Source: Phytophthora colocasiae
Lineage: Eukaryota > Oomycota > Peronosporomycetes > Peronosporales > Peronosporaceae
Assembly (NCBI GenBank): GCA_018806915.1
Contig: JAGKQI010000064.1
Location: 1,302,001-1,366,000, forward strand
Length of the DNA: 64,000 nt
Direction: 5' to 3'
In this document: piece by piece, positions 62,907 through 64,000 of the stretch
Layout of the letters: every line of letters starts with the position of its first letter
Numbering within the stretch: position 1 is the first letter of the stretch
Notes under the pieces: model-generated
The model's input: the letters and a program-made list of their open reading frames with translations, nothing else
Database searches by the model: none
What the model was told of the DNA's origin: nothing
Made by a program: the position numbers and the translations under genes

Positions 62907-64000
62907 AGATAGGGTTGTTATTTAGGAGTTTAATAGAAATTATTAAATATTTGGCCTCTCAATTAGGGGTTAATTGGAGCGAGATAAAATACGTCACGCT
63001 GAAATATTTCCAGTCCATCTTGGCCTATAAATGGCGGTTTTACAAAACTAGACAAGGCTGAGCCGCCTCACAATTCTGGCAACTCCACGGTCGTGTCGAC
63101 CGTGGACAAGACCCTCGATCGCTGCCTGCTGGAACCCAGTGTGCGCAATCTCTATCATCAAGTTCAGCGCCCGATGAAGCCACCGCGATCATGAACGAGA
63201 AGAAGGACGCCACCGCAAACCCGGCAAGTTAAAGAAGGTGACTGCAAGCAGGTACAGAAGTCTGCAGCTAGCGATGGATTTTGCTAAGCGCTGACATATT
63301 GCGGCGCCTTCAGGGCGCTAGGAGTTTCGACCAAGTCGCTGGAACGCATGGCGGTGTACCGACTGCGCAACAGGTCTCCTCCAAAGCTTAGCACCCCCTG
63401 CAGACACAAAACGCACGAAACTCGTCCGCGACTTGAGTCAACGGCGCTGACCAACCTCCTATCAAACCGCTACGAACTGGTAAGACGGTCATGTGTAAAC
63501 GCAGTTTTGGACGTTAAGTACCCGCAGCAGCAACCGAGTAGATTGCTTTGCTGGGGTTTTCAAGGAGGAAGCAGAAAGACAATGGAGTCAGAATACGCCC
63601 ATGGCGCTACGGGAGCTGCTGGTGGTCACAGCCACAGAAGTTCGCGTGGTCCTCATGGCACAGGATGCATCCGCCGCTGCAGAAATGCAGGCCTAAATGG
63701 AAATTATTTATGAATGCTCAAGCTTCCTGGTAATAATCCGACTCATTACCACAATGTTACATTGGAACACACATGCAATGCCGTCAGTAGATTCGGCGGA
63801 GCTGTTAGCAGATAAGATGTTGTACGCCTATAATTTTGCGTTCACCGTAAAGCACTAGGCAGGACACCCACGAACAAACTCGTGCCGAACCTTCAGCCAC
63901 CAGGGCCAACCTCTAGTAAACGGACACCTTCTACATCCAAAGTGAGGACAACGTGTTACTACGGTGATGGGGACTACGACGAAAACGCGGCAGGAAAAGA
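62907..64000. other. Unassigned terminal stretch
   Basis: No recognisable gene. An AT-rich block (62910-63000) passes into GC-richer sequence. A perfect 8-bp-stem hairpin, CCACGGTC...GACCGTGG, lies at 63085-63105. An ORF of 121 codons at 63348-63713 (plus) matches no family. Confidence 0.4.

Overview
The window looks like nuclear DNA of an oomycete, most likely Phytophthora. The genes are GC-rich with few, short introns (54-78 bp where I could place them). Several promoters carry the oomycete Inr+FPR core (CTCATTCTCCAATTT type). The repeats are SWIM-type and FAR1-type MULEs plus Ty3/gypsy elements with chromodomains. This assignment is inferred from gene content and style; no database was searched.

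The left part (1 to about 25.4 kb) is a nest of mobile elements. A decayed Ty3/gypsy element (about 1.3-8 kb) is interrupted by a 2.47-kb MULE with about 105-110-bp TIRs and a perfect 8-bp target duplication (4633-7106). It is also interrupted by an 88-bp insert that reads as part of mitochondrial nad7 (7491-7578). A complete young Ty3/gypsy chromovirus follows (9697-17484, minus strand): its 407-bp LTRs look identical, the target duplication is TCTGT, gag and pol overlap, and the overlap holds a textbook -1 frameshift signal. It also carries opposite-strand ORFs at its 3' end. Next come two decayed SWIM-type MULE transposases (17.5-19.3 kb and 23.5-25.3 kb) and a decayed LINE (19.4-21.5 kb).

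The middle (25.8-38.9 kb) is a transporter cluster. Two nearly identical MFS sugar transporters are separated by a complete second LTR element (28122-33239, identical 224-bp LTRs, one intact 1501-aa gag-pol ORF). They are followed by a 530-bp TIR element and a JEN-type carboxylate transporter whose single intron splits the family signature.

The right part (41-62.8 kb) is gene-dense. It holds a PHD-AP2-AP2-histone deacetylase fusion, Mediator subunit 27, a permuted papain-like enzyme, two tandem SANT-like paralogues, a Fanzor (eukaryotic TnpB) gene with one in-frame stop and a candidate guide-RNA scaffold, a sugar-transfer-type ATP-grasp protein, an F-box/LRR protein, an ERCC1/FAAP24-like helix-hairpin-helix protein, and two different tRNA-dihydrouridine synthases placed tail to tail.

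The most interesting items are the Fanzor locus, the -1 frameshift cassette of the 9.7-17.5 kb retroelement with its antisense ORFs, the PHD-AP2-HDAC fusion, and the nad7 insertion in a retroelement.
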